DNA from: Dyella sedimenti | Lineage (GTDB): Bacteria; Pseudomonadota; Gammaproteobacteria; Xanthomonadales; Rhodanobacteraceae | Assembly (NCBI RefSeq): GCF_022760995.1 | Contig: NZ_JAKWJO010000007.1 | Coordinates: 1-64,000, forward strand | Direction of reading: 5' to 3' | Length of the DNA: 64,000 nucleotides | In this document: piece after piece, positions 11,701 through 19,018 of the stretch | How the letters are laid out: each line of letters opens with the position of its first letter | Numbering within the stretch: the stretch's first letter is position 1 | Made by a program: the position numbers and the translations under genes | Notes under the pieces: model-generated | The model's database searches: none | What the model was told of the DNA's origin: nothing | Seen by the model: the letters and a program-made list of their open reading frames with translations, nothing else

Positions 11701-14700
11701 CCGAAGGGACGCCACCTTGCTCGGCCACCGCACCGGGTGCCCATGCCGCGGGCACCAGGTCGCCCGACTGCTGAAACACGATGGCGGTAGACACCGGTGC
11801 GGAGGTCTGCGCCGTATTGCTACGCGTGAGACCGATGATGCTAAGGCTACCGCCTTCGGCATCGGCGGCGCCGCCATGGGCAGCGAGGTCCGCATCGAAG
11901 AACAAGCCCGCCTGAGCAGCGAGATCGATGCTACCCGCGTCGCTCCACACCGGCGTGCTCACATACTGGCTTGTTCCACCAAGGAAGCTGCCGCTGGCTG
12001 GCAGATCGTATTGATCGGAAGCACCCGACACATTGATGATGCTGCCCTGCTGGGCCACCACGTAGCCGCCGTTGCCGGTCAGCGAAACGTTGCCGCCATC
12101 GAGCACCAGGCCCGTCCGGGGAATACCCTGGCCGAGCAATCCTCCGGTGGAACTGATTCCATTGACGGCGCCAGCCCATGGATTGACCAGCGAAACACCT
12201 GACGCATCCAGCACGGCGGACGCGCCCAGCCATACCTCCGGCGTCACGGCCGGCAGGTTTTGGGGGCGATTCAGTCGATTGGTGGCGATACTGATGTCGC
12301 CGCCGGGCGCCTGGATACTGCCCAGCACCGTGGTCGCCTGCGTTCCCGCCAGGCCAACGCTGCCGCCCGCATCCGTCGTGATGCTTGAGCCCTGCCCCAA
12401 GATGACCGAGCCGCTTACGCCTGCGTAGACCGGTGCTGGTGTGGGCGTAAGCGTGGGCAGCGACCCGTTCCAATCGAGATAGCTGCCGCTACTCAATGAG
12501 AAGCCCGGTCCGTGACCGTCCGACGTGTCACGGGTGACGTAGCGGTGATAAGCGTCCAGCGTACCGATCGATGCGTAAGTGCCCTCCGGATGTGCAGCGT
12601 CCGTGGCATAGAGGTCCGCTCCCGTAGGCGCGACCAGCAGTGCCTGGTAGTTCGGCAGGAAGTTGTTGCGAGACACATGAATCTGCGTGCCCGGCGCGAT
12701 CACGCCATCGGTGATCGCCGTCAGCGCATAGTTGTCAAAGCCCTTTCCGCTGAAGAACGATGGATCAAGGTAAAGGCCGTTCGACAACGGCACGGTATTG
12801 GGATCGCCGCCAATCGTGATGGACGCAGCCCCCAGGCTCAACGTGCCGCCGCCACTGAAACCGTAGCCCTGGATGGCTCCATCGAGAACCAGCGAACCGC
12901 TGTCCAACGCAGCCGGCGCGGCCTGATTGGTGAACAGGTCCAACCCGTTGACCTTCGCATAGGTCGACAGCGACACATCGCCGCCATGCCCCACCGGCAC
13001 GCCCTGATTGAGCTCGACCTGATTGTCCGTATTGACATAGCCGCCGCCCGACACATCCAGCATGCTGCCCTGCTGCAGGATGATGGAGCCCGTGCCGTCG
13101 ATGTTGGTTCGATTGAGACCGGCGGCAAGTGCCTGCTGCGTGGTGAGGGAGATGCTTCCGCCATCGATGTAGCGGTCGCCGATCAACGAATCCGCCGACT
13201 TGCCACCATCATTCACCCACAGGCCACGCGTGCTCAGCGTTGCTCCAGAACCAATCGTAATGTTGCCGTCGTCCTTGGCATCGGGATCAACCAAAAGGCC
13301 TTGTGGCAACGCCGCGAAATTGGCTGGTCCGGACGAGGTAATCGAAATGGAACCCGAAGGCGCGCTCAGCGCGCCAAATATGTCGATGTGCGAACCGTTC
13401 AGCGCGATGCTTCCCCCCGGCATCACGCTAAGCTGTGTACCTACCTGCTCAACGATCTGCCCATTCCCACTTCCGAGGACGCTGAAGTGCGAGAAGCCGG
13501 CGTCGCGTATCATATCGGCGGATACGGAAACCCAATAATGGAGATCCTGATCGCTGGTCGTGTCCGCCGGCTGGGCAGCCAGCACAGCATCCCACGGCGT
13601 CTGGGCATCGAAATCGGGAACGCGATCCTCCAGCATCAACGCAGACTGCTGCAGAAGGACGCCGCTGGCATAGTTGGCGCGCTGATAATAGATCGTGTTA
13701 CCCGATGAAAGATCGAAACTGCCACCGTCCGGTTGCTTACCCTGACCTACCTGGTCGCGGCCTGCGAATGCCTGTGCTGTGATGTCGCCATCCAGCGCCA
13801 GCGCAGCGCCGGTCGAGACCGTGAGTGATCCCGCATCGCTGCCGACGATAAATCCGGGATCCCAACGCCCTACGCCGGCAAGCAGTGGATTGTTGTAGTA
13901 CTCGGTGATGCCCCAGCGCGCGTGATCCACCGTGAAGTTGCCGGCAAATCCCACGTAATCCATATTGGGATCGGCATCGGCAATGTTGTAGACGCGCCCG
14001 TTGGCACCCAGCAGATTGGGCGTGGTCACCCAACCCGCTTGGTATGCAATATAGCCGCCATCGAGATTGAGCTGGGCGCCGCTGCGAACGATGACTTCCG
14101 AACCGTTGAGCGAAATATCGCCGCCCTTGGTCATCATCTGTGTGATGTCGCGCGGCACGTTCTGCACGTAGCCGGCCACGTTGAGAATGGGGCTGCCTAC
14201 CCAGTCCAGGCCATCCGCGCGCGTGCCGCTCTGCGTGCTATCCACCAGCACGTTCTTCTGCGTGTAGAGGAAACTGTTCCGCAACAACGGCGAGTCGGCC
14301 AGCTCGTTCTGGCCGATGCGGGGCACGCTGACCAACAACGCCGACATGGGCAAGCTGACGTTGGCGAGGCCGGAGACATCGACAACGGCGCCATCATCGA
14401 TATAGATGCGGCCCGCGGTGGGCCTCGTGTCTACCGTATCCGCCGCAGCAACCACCGAGAGGGTCGCGCTGGGCGCCTCCAGCAGGGAACCAGACTGCAG
14501 GGTGACCATGCCGCCGGCCAAGGAAATACTACTCCCTTGGAACGCCGCGTCCGCGGCAGCCGTGGAGGATGTGGTGCTACCATCTTTCTCGGGAAGAATT
14601 GCGGTGACCGACCCCGGGCTTAGCACCAGCGAACCATGGTGAACATAAGTAGTCGGTCCGCTCAAGGGGCGATTGGCCCCATCGCCGGCCTCAAGATCAA

Positions 14701-15937
14701 TGCTGCCGGGGTAGCTGATGCTGGTCGAAGCCAATGCCACGCCGGACTGGGTGACGTTGTAGCCGAGCATCTGCACCAGGCCACGCCGCGCCTGCACAAG
14801 ACCTGTATTCGTCGCCGTGCTGGGCACGTGCGACGCCCCGTTGATGCCGGAACCCGTGTTGGTCACCAGTAGAGACTGGCTGGAACTCCCGCTGTTGGCA
14901 TTGCCGAACTGCGTACCCGCCGCCAATATCGCCTGCCCGTCGTCGGCAATGATCGAACCCGCATTGGACACATTGGGTGCCGCGACCAGCGCAAAGCCCT
15001 GTGGGCCTGTCGTGATCGATGCGCCCTTCTCAATCACGACGTCGTGATTGCGTCCGTCGGAAAAAATGCCGTTCACCAGGAATCCAGCGGTGGCAGCCGA
15101 GGTGTTGATGCCCCCGCTGATGAAGCTGGCATTGCTCGTTGCGACGTCGCTACTGAACAGGTCGAGCGAGCTGGCCAGCAGCGACCCCGTATTCACCTGG
15201 CTGCCGGCGCCGAACAGGATGCCGTTGCGGTTGAGCAGGTAGACCGTGCCCTCGGCCTTGATCTGGCCGAATATCTGACTGGGCGAGCCGCTGGGGTCCT
15301 GGATGCGGTTGAGCGCGATCCAGTTGTTGCTGCCGTCGGACTGGGTGCCGCCGCTCTGGTTGAAGTAGAGCGTGGTGTTGCGGCCGATGTTGAAGCTGTC
15401 CCAGGTGAGGATGGCCTTCTGGGCGGTCTGCTTCACTTCCACCGTGGTCTTGCCGCCGGCCGCCGTCTGCGTCGGCGCGTTGGCGTTCTGCCACAGCAGC
15501 GGATTGCTGGCGACGCCGGCGGCCACTTGCAGGCCGCCCGCCGTGATGCCGTCGGGCACCGGCGAGGACAGCTGCTGCGCCGCCTGCTGGGCGGCCTGCT
15601 GCGCGCTCATCTGCGCCGCCACGGCGGCGGCGGCATTGTTGAGGTTGGCGATGGATTGCTGCACCACGCGCTGCTGCAGCAGCTGGCCGGAGGTCTGCGC
15701 GGCGATGCCGCTGATGTCCGGCGCGCCCGGCGCCGCGCTGCCCGGTACCGGCGCCGTCGGCGCGGTGCGCTGGCCGGCCAGCCAGGCCTGGCTCAGCGGC
15801 GGCGGCGTGCCGGCCTGCGCATGCATGGCCGCGCCCATCGCCAGCGCGGCGGCGATCCACTGCGCCAGGGGACGGCGTCCCAAGACGGTGCGAGACGATA
15901 TGCTGGAACCCTGCTGCGACTTGACCGGCTTGCTCAC
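2756..15937 (-). CDS. giant filamentous-haemagglutinin-family exoprotein (TpsA, DUF3739 type)
   Basis: The 4393-residue protein is a predicted two-partner-secretion exoprotein exported through the TpsB pore encoded at 21988-23598. It has an extended signal peptide ending near AMHAQA (about residue 42). A TPS haemagglutination domain follows at about residues 130-300, with the hallmark LNRNGILFGAGSQVNTGSLL. Thousands of residues of Gly/Ser/Ala-rich beta-helix repeats come next, then an octaproline linker (near 7370) and a 205-residue tandem duplication. A DUF3739-type region lies at about residues 4100-4270 (GGDITILGPGG, WSSNGDINAG). There is no CdiA-like toxin tip or PT-VENN motif, so adhesion or biofilm rather than contact killing is likely. 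The start is GTG 15937 with GAAGG upstream. A five-codon frame (ATG 15948 to TGA 15934) overlaps this start and might couple translation. Confidence 0.93.
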   Translation of the reverse strand: MSKPVKSQQGSSISSRTVLGRRPLAQWIAAALAMGAAMHAQAGTPPPLSQAWLAGQRTAPTAPVPGSAAPGAPDISGIAAQTSGQLLQQRVVQQSIANLNNAAAAVAAQMSAQQAAQQAAQQLSSPVPDGITAGGLQVAAGVASNPLLWQNANAPTQTAAGGKTTVEVKQTAQKAILTWDSFNIGRNTTLYFNQSGGTQSDGSNNWIALNRIQDPSGSPSQIFGQIKAEGTVYLLNRNGILFGAGSQVNTGSLLASSLDLFSSDVATSNASFISGGINTSAATAGFLVNGIFSDGRNHDVVIEKGASITTGPQGFALVAAPNVSNAGSIIADDGQAILAAGTQFGNANSGSSSQSLLVTNTGSGINGASHVPSTATNTGLVQARRGLVQMLGYNVTQSGVALASTSISYPGSIDLEAGDGANRPLSGPTTYVHHGSLVLSPGSVTAILPEKDGSTTSSTAAADAAFQGSSISLAGGMVTLQSGSLLEAPSATLSVVAAADTVDTRPTAGRIYIDDGAVVDVSGLANVSLPMSALLVSVPRIGQNELADSPLLRNSFLYTQKNVLVDSTQSGTRADGLDWVGSPILNVAGYVQNVPRDITQMMTKGGDISLNGSEVIVRSGAQLNLDGGYIAYQAGWVTTPNLLGANGRVYNIADADPNMDYVGFAGNFTVDHARWGITEYYNNPLLAGVGRWDPGFIVGSDAGSLTVSTGAALALDGDITAQAFAGRDQVGQGKQPDGGSFDLSSGNTIYYQRANYASGVLLQQSALMLEDRVPDFDAQTPWDAVLAAQPADTTSDQDLHYWVSVSADMIRDAGFSHFSVLGSGNGQIVEQVGTQLSVMPGGSIALNGSHIDIFGALSAPSGSISITSSGPANFAALPQGLLVDPDAKDDGNITIGSGATLSTRGLWVNDGGKSADSLIGDRYIDGGSISLTTQQALAAGLNRTNIDGTGSIILQQGSMLDVSGGGYVNTDNQVELNQGVPVGHGGDVSLSTYAKVNGLDLFTNQAAPAALDSGSLVLDGAIQGYGFSGGGTLSLGAASITIGGDPNTVPLSNGLYLDPSFFSGKGFDNYALTAITDGVIAPGTQIHVSRNNFLPNYQALLVAPTGADLYATDAAHPEGTYASIGTLDAYHRYVTRDTSDGHGPGFSLSSGSYLDWNGSLPTLTPTPAPVYAGVSGSVILGQGSSITTDAGGSVGLAGTQATTVLGSIQAPGGDISIATNRLNRPQNLPAVTPEVWLGASAVLDASGVSLVNPWAGAVNGISSTGGLLGQGIPRTGLVLDGGNVSLTGNGGYVVAQQGSIINVSGASDQYDLPASGSFLGGTSQYVSTPVWSDAGSIDLAAQAGLFFDADLAAHGGAADAEGGSLSIIGLTRSNTAQTSAPVSTAIVFQQSGDLVPAAWAPGAVAEQGGVPSGVLHFAVDRLTNSGITSLVVGPDPTDTTTGGLHQSVLPLVFSGDVNLSLGRSFSANVATVQAVPAGTATSMAGAGYTAGNGSVQISAPYVSLLGSLALAAAPVAQAGDGTLRVNADFIDLGGWLNLQGWANADFTSSGDIRFYAPPILAYSGGEEKAGLLFTTGNLQFQAAQVYPASDYAFVVDANASGLKDASGQALSTTVTFLPNGSSTAPLSAGGGLLVAADHIEQLGTLRVPSGTLVLGVSDPAAQAVAFGIDPKLYPLAVTQSVHLAPGSQTSVSLDGQTVPFGTTVDGLEWRYSGDPANDSTDLTAAPAKQIEINGSALSLDAGAGIDVSGGGHLQASEWVAGTGGSRDVLAQYQTSYENSTSGAQVPQYADGRAIYAILPGYYSPVAPHDAAFDKLGNAAPQVGQQVYLSGAPGLPAGYYTLLPAQYATLPGAYRVVQDTSAADTVLGRNAVQADGTLSVNGYFADGLTGARSARNTTFLLQSAQVWQQYSQYTLTDADTYFANLASKSGLVAPPAVADAGRIALAATQTLNLGATLTATPATGGRASLVDISAKAIDIVDAGQTGDDGYLTLSVDGLNALGAGSLLIGGSRQFTDDGYQVTASADSVVLSNDAAHPLQGPEILLTTNGAGNPGAQGVVLQNGSALLATGNGSGGASIPLIFGQMAGTDAAGNAIAAVDGDGALLRVSQNGAASVVRNSTSAAGVGQLTIGAGARVDGGNALTLDATGATTVDASAALSAQAIDSYSNQVSFVGSDASLTPGTGGFVIGADTLSLLVNTQSLTLRSRGNIGFYGDVDIDLPHDLSLSGGTFTSDGGAVVIQADHLSLSNDLGANSAAFSAGNGQLSIRANELDFGNGSTGLSGFGSFNATAAQGVKGQGVGTFNFGAIDVNLTTPWLLADNAANIALTTTGAINVVGTAGATPADIMGGALQLTGGSVAINTNVAAPAGNLTIEATSGDVTLGSGGRLSVAGINKTFYDTTTYAPGGALAITSDHGAVILAQGSSLDFSGASAGGDAGSLTVQAGTQATFGGALSGGATSGYRPGYFTLGSGDAVDLDGLVDIAANAGATGLFQVSTSAGNLELSAGHTLTAQRVYLSANGVGTDDGQVLIDGTVNAGGQSGSSIALFGNNGVDIEGSLIATSSIPAQRGGTVTLGTGGTPGTGTNATYGYEDVSSDASGYIHVGSQAVIDVSGGSADAFSGGSVSMRAPLLSDGDVHIAVDNASSIKGARVVTIEPYAVWSTKDTSADATKHFDGLIDPAGWYNPDGSMVPGTWADASGKILAAPADAATLTQYLQNDYFIPDSVNASHASFYGYIDGDASKGAGTLMSYVQQPGYGFGNRYAGIANVQVRPGIELDNPSDGTQQGKISVLTNWNLGAGTTRTDGSIVLAYRYQGLAPILTVRAAGDLDVQASITDGFYQQNDGATLANPPPPPPPPVSDNGYGEALSAYQSTQQYLDANNIWNGTINLRAGTAAQGATPGGGTINITSDPYYQAIQAPLADQSANYYTNYGQYIGDIGKGATGSWSYDFNYINNTASRYFLAYSPTTLVAPQPGAYTDYADYVSAYQKWLQANFAAAPIAKKSTTPSPLLLPIDSDYSDYTTDYASYITGHKAYYTYIFQRVGSAATGVQLFYAPFAPAPDAVDPAYAKALSDYQSTQQYLDANNIWNGTINLRAGTAAQGATPGGGTINITSDPYYQAIQAPLAGQSANYYTNYGEYIGDIGKGTTGTWSYDFNYINNTASRYFLAYSPTTLVAPQPGAYTDYADYVSAYQKWLQANFAAAPIAKKSTTPSPLLLPIDSDYSDYTTDYASYITGHKAYYTYIFQRVGSATTGVQLFYAPFAPAANASTPDGGNPTSIDVPASAANNSPSNMPSLGSPASLASATLLGGSSTSYRLVAGADAGSVDPLATIAGAGNVTFDGHFAVVDTLTPPTNPTSVYNGKTMLLPTTVRTGSGSIDIASGGDIDWLDASSPAVVYTAGVPAEGTAVSTDVSVIRPFWLAPANDMNLPDMLSTGQVNPVQGGDLSLAAQGDINAIQNVVDVTGKVTKGAVGTNISQYWWQWMQTGNAADGSASSINFANFGQGVMSVGGNVSVTAGGDISQLSVSLPTTWYANADKTGITTVGGGNLNVAAGGDILSGTYFVAKGTGDIQAGGQIGSDFSYTVPSASVYYGGISSDVSTLLAAQDAQFDVQARLGADIGGIYNPSYLAGSINNPTTPISKVLPARQFDSQSYSADSSVQVSATQGDVVLDSLSVPGMLFDSGNAQVKGDPGLDPGSILPSALSLQALGGSVDVRGAGALYPSATGNLTLLAADNVLLSQQVYTMQYGGTSTYGFGLIDAPADTLPSALEPFGVNGTSSFANLWQGGYLYGQNPNLLHSADPLHADESEPVRIYALQGDLTDGITASSGLVYRSLLLMPNKPALVYAGRDISNLSFAGQQLRDADVTRIVAGRDIYDTQIPKTFTAGNKTDRSAYVLVPALLLGGPGSFLVQAGRNIGPLANQTEVVGSVGLRTINGGGYTGIDSVGNQLNPYLPHESADIDVLYGVGPGVAVDSFIASYVDGTTDGVNLMPELVDFMERRMAGQGIDTGFAQDKVAVSLAPEQARELFNEQPDYVRQQFVSQALFSVLAQVGADYNNPSSPYFGKYARGYTAIDTLFPASLGYTSNGSGQGGINGAAQTVDTGDLDIRSSTIQTQQGGDITILGPGGQALIGSASAPPVITNSQGQVVAGPNSMGLLTLEQGNINVFTDRSVLLAQSRIFTEQGGDLVMWSSNGDINAGQGAKTTAEIPPPTYLCDIDAWCRIDARGQVSGAGIATLQTIPGAPTGNVYLIAPRGTVDAGDAGIRVSGNLIVAAAQVANADNIQVQGEKIGVPVVQAVNVSALNAANAAAGAVTKAAEDMSRQQQDDARSKMPSIISVQVLGFGDGTSGIDDKDRKGRYDPSSPVQVLGGGVLSARAKEQLTPDERKRLLQ
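6143..7343. repeat. 615-bp tandem duplication inside the haemagglutinin gene
   Basis: Two adjacent copies (6143-6757 and 6758-7343, period exactly 615 bp, 205 codons) are nearly identical in DNA as well as protein, so the duplication is recent or kept uniform by recombination. Each unit encodes a Tyr/Asp-rich segment beginning near YQSTQQYLDANNIWNGT and ending near VQLFYAPFAPA, unlike the Gly/Ser beta-helix repeats around it. The copies differ at a few positions (for example DQSANYY against GQSANYY). Confidence 0.95.
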
Positions 15938-16058
15938 GAGACCTTCATCCCCTGTCGTTCATTGGCTACAAGCGCATCCCGGGCCGCTTGGGACCCCGAC
16001 GGAAGCCCGTCGAAAAAAGACGCCCCGCTTCGGCAATAAGACGCCCAGTGCGCGGCGC

Positions 16059-16139
16059 GACTGAACCGTTGTCACCAAAACTTCATCGATCGCCCCAGCC
16101 ACACGCCGGCATGGCGGGCGTTGACACCAAAGCTTCACC
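16059..16139 (-). promoter_or_regulatory. predicted promoter of the haemagglutinin gene (shared with tpsB)
   Basis: On the minus strand GATGAAGTTTTGGTGACAAC is followed by GGTTCAGTC (core 16059-16087). The same pattern, GAA-N-TTTT-N-GTGAC-N2/3-GGTTCAGTC, precedes the tpsB operon at 23989-24013. A second, degenerate copy (TGAAGCTTTGGTGTCAACG, 16119-16139) lies 52 bases upstream, as it does at tpsB. The layout fits a FecI-type ECF promoter (TGAA-TTTT as -35, TTCAGTC as -10) with an upstream activator or sigma copy. The assignment to the ECF factor at 25142-25687 is inferred from synteny. Confidence 0.6.
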
Positions 16140-16171
16140 TCCGTGCCGCCGTGGACAGGCCCGCGCATGGC

Positions 16172-16564
16172 CTAATGCCCGGCCGGCAACGAGACCGCGG
16201 GTGGCGCCGGGTAGCTCGGCGGCGGGCGCTGCGGCAGCACGGACTTGCCCAGGTTGGACCCCATGCGATGGCTCAGCGCGGAGAAGTTGTACTGGCCGAC
16301 CTGGCGGTTGGAGGGCTCGCCGACCACGCTGTCCATCGGCATGGTCCGCGCGGCGGTCGCTGCCGGCGCGGGCGACAGCGCACGGCTCAGGCAGTCGAAG
16401 GCCAGCACGGCATGCTGGTTGATGCTGACGTCCACGCAACTGGGCGGCGAGGCCGGTTGCTGCGCCCAGGCATGGCCGGCGACCACCATGACGCCGGCCC
16501 ATGCCCAGCGGCGCCACGGCGGCGAACGGCGGGACGGCATGCGCGCGCCCCTTGCGCCGTTCAT
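16172..16564 (-). CDS. small secreted proline-rich protein
   Basis: The 130-residue protein has a basic start, one hydrophobic stretch (WAGVMVVAGHAWA, about residues 22-34) and a likely signal-peptidase site after AWA. The mature part has two Cys residues (SCVDVS and FDCLSR) and ends in a Pro-rich tail. No family is recognised. Its ATG overlaps the stop of the coiled-coil gene by 4 bp, so it is translationally coupled and the last gene of the tpsB-exbBD-tonB operon, just before the haemagglutinin promoter. An accessory in periplasmic handling of the exoprotein is a guess from position. Confidence 0.65.
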   Translation of the reverse strand: MNGARGARMPSRRSPPWRRWAWAGVMVVAGHAWAQQPASPPSCVDVSINQHAVLAFDCLSRALSPAPAATAARTMPMDSVVGEPSNRQVGQYNFSALSHRMGSNLGKSVLPQRPPPSYPAPPAVSLPAGH

Positions 16565-17184
16565 GGCTGCGCCGTCTCCGCCGGCTGCCGGTAGCGCTGC
16601 TCGTAGAGCCGGTCGCCATAGGCCTGCGCGGCGTTCTCCAACTTGACCCGGGCCGCCGCCGCGAACGGCTGGCGCGCCGACAGCACCGAACCGACGTCGA
16701 GGTGCTCATAGGCATCGACCACTTCGCTGCCCACCTTGTAGAGCGCCTCGTTGCGCGCGGCGCAGGTACCCAGCTCCTTATGCAGTTGGTCGAGCTGGGT
16801 GGTGAGCGTGGCATTGCGCGCCTGCTGCTCCTGCAGGCGCGCCGAGGTGGTCGCCGCCTCGGCGCGGCCCTGCTGCAGCGCCTCGTCCGCATGCTGGCGC
16901 GCCTCGCGCTCGGCGGCGAGCGCGGCGCCGCTGCCGGCGGCGCCGGACTTGTAGCGAGCCAGCTCGGCCTGGGCCTGTTCCAGCGCCTTGCGTGCCTGGT
17001 CGCGCTCGCCCTCGGCGGCGGCCTTCTGTGCCTGCCAGCCGGCCTGCTCGTTCTGCAGGTCCTGCAGTTGGCTGCGGGCATCGCGCAGCTGGCTGCGCAA
17101 CTGTTCTTCCAGGCTCTGCGCGTGGATGCCGCCGGCCATGCCGAGCAGGCCGAGCGCGAGCGCCAGTCGTGACATCTGCTTCAT
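16561..17184 (-). CDS. periplasmic coiled-coil protein
   Basis: The 207-residue protein has a signal peptide ending at about residue 22 (LLGMAGGIHA) and a long coiled coil rich in Glu, Gln, Arg and Ala from about 24 to 135, like a short periplasmic adaptor or spacer. A compact C-terminal region follows with one Cys (GTCAARNEALY). No enzyme motif is present. It starts 12 bases after the putative porin and overlaps the next small gene by 4 bp, so it belongs to the operon. The domain order recalls YbgF/CpoB-like partners of Tol systems, which would suit a role with the ExbB/ExbD/TonB set, but it lacks their TPR region. Confidence 0.75.
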   Translation of the reverse strand: MKQMSRLALALGLLGMAGGIHAQSLEEQLRSQLRDARSQLQDLQNEQAGWQAQKAAAEGERDQARKALEQAQAELARYKSGAAGSGAALAAEREARQHADEALQQGRAEAATTSARLQEQQARNATLTTQLDQLHKELGTCAARNEALYKVGSEVVDAYEHLDVGSVLSARQPFAAAARVKLENAAQAYGDRLYEQRYRQPAETAQP

Positions 17185-17196
17185 GGATGGCCTCCG

Positions 17197-18957
17197 TCAG
17201 AACTTGGCGTTGATCTCGAGCTGCACCACGTCGATGGACAGCGGCGAGCCGTACACCTGCTTGGCGTTGTAGTAGCGCGCCGAAAGCCAGGTGCGCGTGG
17301 CGATGCCGTAGTCCGCGCTGAAGATGAAGCCCTTGGCGTTGGTGCCGCCGAGGTGGAAGTTGACGTCGGTGAGGCCGTCGAGCACGGCATCCGGCTGCAG
17401 GTACTTGTAGCCGAAGGTGACGTTCCAGTCGTTGGCCGCCATGGGGGTCGGGTTGCCCAGGATGCCGCGCACCAGCCAGCCGACCGGACCGCTCTTGTAC
17501 GGGCCGGTCTCGTTGGGCGAGTCGCTGTCCTGGTAGTTGTTGACCGGCGTGCCCAGCCCGTTGGCATAGCGCGTCAGGGCGTCACGCGCGTGGTAGGCCA
17601 TGTTGCGCACGTAGTCGGCCTGGATGCGCGCGGGCGTCTGGCCGATCTTGAAGTCGAACATGGTGGTGAAGTTGGCCAGGTGGTAGTCGTAGGACAGGCC
17701 CACCAGCTGCGGCTGCGCGTAATTGCTCGGCGAGGACGGGTCCGGCACGATGTCGCGCAGCAGGAACACCGTGTTGCCCTTCTGCATGTAGGCCGGCGCG
17801 TCGTCGTCGGTGCTGCAGTAGTTCACGCCGGTGTAGATCAGGCACGGATCGGAGAGCTTGCCGCGCATGCCATCGTAGAAGTAGTAGGCCAGCGCGGCGC
17901 TCCACTTCATGTCGTCGTCGATCTGCCAGTTGGCGCCGATCTGCGCCGCCGACAGCCAGCGCTCGTTGCTGTGGTTCTTGTCATAGCCGAAGGCCTGGTT
18001 CGGCGTGTTGTTGCCGGTGTACTGGATCGGGAACATGCCGACCGTGGCGAAGCCGTCGATGCCGTCGGTAACCGGCAGCTTGAACTGGCCGGCGATGCCG
18101 TCGAAGTTCAGTTCCGGCGAATAGATCAGGTCGGTGGCCAGGAACGGATTGGCCATGCGGCCCGCGGTCAGCGAGCCCCACTGCACCGGCTGCCAGCGGA
18201 TCCAGGCGCGGTCCAGCCACAGGTCCTTCTTGACCAGCCCGCCGCCCAGCGCCTGGGTGGTGGACACCGGGCTGTTGTCGTTGCCGGTGCCGATGCGCAC
18301 GCCGACGGACACGGTGTCGCCCAGCTTGGCGTGCAGGTCCAGGTGCGCCTGCATGTCCAGCAGGCTCATCCGGTTCTGCTGGGAATTGAGGATGGGCGGG
18401 TTCACGCCCTGGCTGATGCTGTTGATATCGAACGGGCCATTGCGGTTGAGCGTGGCGTAGTCGATGAAGTACGGCGAGTTGCTGCGGCTGTACAGCCACG
18501 ACTCGTCGCGCACCTTGATGTCGCCCGACCAGCTGATGCGGTCCAGCCATTCCGGCAGCGCATTGGGCGTGGCCCAGTGCTCGCTCTTGGCCTGGGCCAC
18601 GACTTCCTGCTTGACCTGGTCGCGGATTTCGTTGCGCACGCTCTGCGGCACGTAGGTCACGCGTACGTCGCCCGGCTGCGCGCCGTCCACCGGCGGCGAC
18701 GCGGCCTGCGTGGCGGCGGTCTTGCGCGCCTGCGCCGCCTCGGCGTCGGCCTGGGCGATCAGCCCGTCCGCGTCGGCCTGGGTGATCAGCCCCTTCTTCA
18801 CCATCAGGCGGATCAGGTTGATGGTCGCGTTGGGCGAGGGCGCGGCGTCCTGCGCCAGCGCCGCGGTCCCCGTGGCGGACAGCAGCACGGCGACGGCGGT
18901 GCACAGGGCTCGCCGGTGAAGGCGCGCGCCCGCGCAGTGATCGTTCCTGGAACTCAT
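17197..18957 (-). CDS. putative outer-membrane porin (Porin_5-like) with N-terminal coiled coil
   Basis: The 586-residue protein begins at ATG 18957 (GGAGA 7 bases upstream; the longer frame to 18996 starts with TTG). It has a signal peptide (about residues 1-36, ending ALAQ), a segment NLIRLMVKKGLITQADADGL, a short coiled coil, and a beta-barrel of about 450 residues with alternating strands ending in ...EINAKF, a typical C-terminal Phe. This layout is that of the 'putative porin' family. In this operon, behind tonB, it may give outer-membrane passage to something used by the haemagglutinin system, but no substrate can be named. Confidence 0.85.
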   Translation of the reverse strand: MSSRNDHCAGARLHRRALCTAVAVLLSATGTAALAQDAAPSPNATINLIRLMVKKGLITQADADGLIAQADAEAAQARKTAATQAASPPVDGAQPGDVRVTYVPQSVRNEIRDQVKQEVVAQAKSEHWATPNALPEWLDRISWSGDIKVRDESWLYSRSNSPYFIDYATLNRNGPFDINSISQGVNPPILNSQQNRMSLLDMQAHLDLHAKLGDTVSVGVRIGTGNDNSPVSTTQALGGGLVKKDLWLDRAWIRWQPVQWGSLTAGRMANPFLATDLIYSPELNFDGIAGQFKLPVTDGIDGFATVGMFPIQYTGNNTPNQAFGYDKNHSNERWLSAAQIGANWQIDDDMKWSAALAYYFYDGMRGKLSDPCLIYTGVNYCSTDDDAPAYMQKGNTVFLLRDIVPDPSSPSNYAQPQLVGLSYDYHLANFTTMFDFKIGQTPARIQADYVRNMAYHARDALTRYANGLGTPVNNYQDSDSPNETGPYKSGPVGWLVRGILGNPTPMAANDWNVTFGYKYLQPDAVLDGLTDVNFHLGGTNAKGFIFSADYGIATRTWLSARYYNAKQVYGSPLSIDVVQLEINAKF

Positions 18958-19018
18958 GACTTTCTCCAAGGCGTGGTGTTGCCATGCGGCAAGCAAGGGA
19001 AGAACAAGGACGAGATGT

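Noticed and set aside
2756..15937. Contact-dependent inhibition toxin (CdiA-like) reading of the giant exoprotein
   Set aside because: The C-terminus is DUF3739-like with no PT-VENN motif or toxin domain, and no immunity gene follows.
16011..16033. Possible attenuator in the haemagglutinin leader (six T residues after GCGGGGCGTC on the minus strand)
   Set aside because: No complementary GC-rich arm precedes the T-run, so no terminator stem can form.
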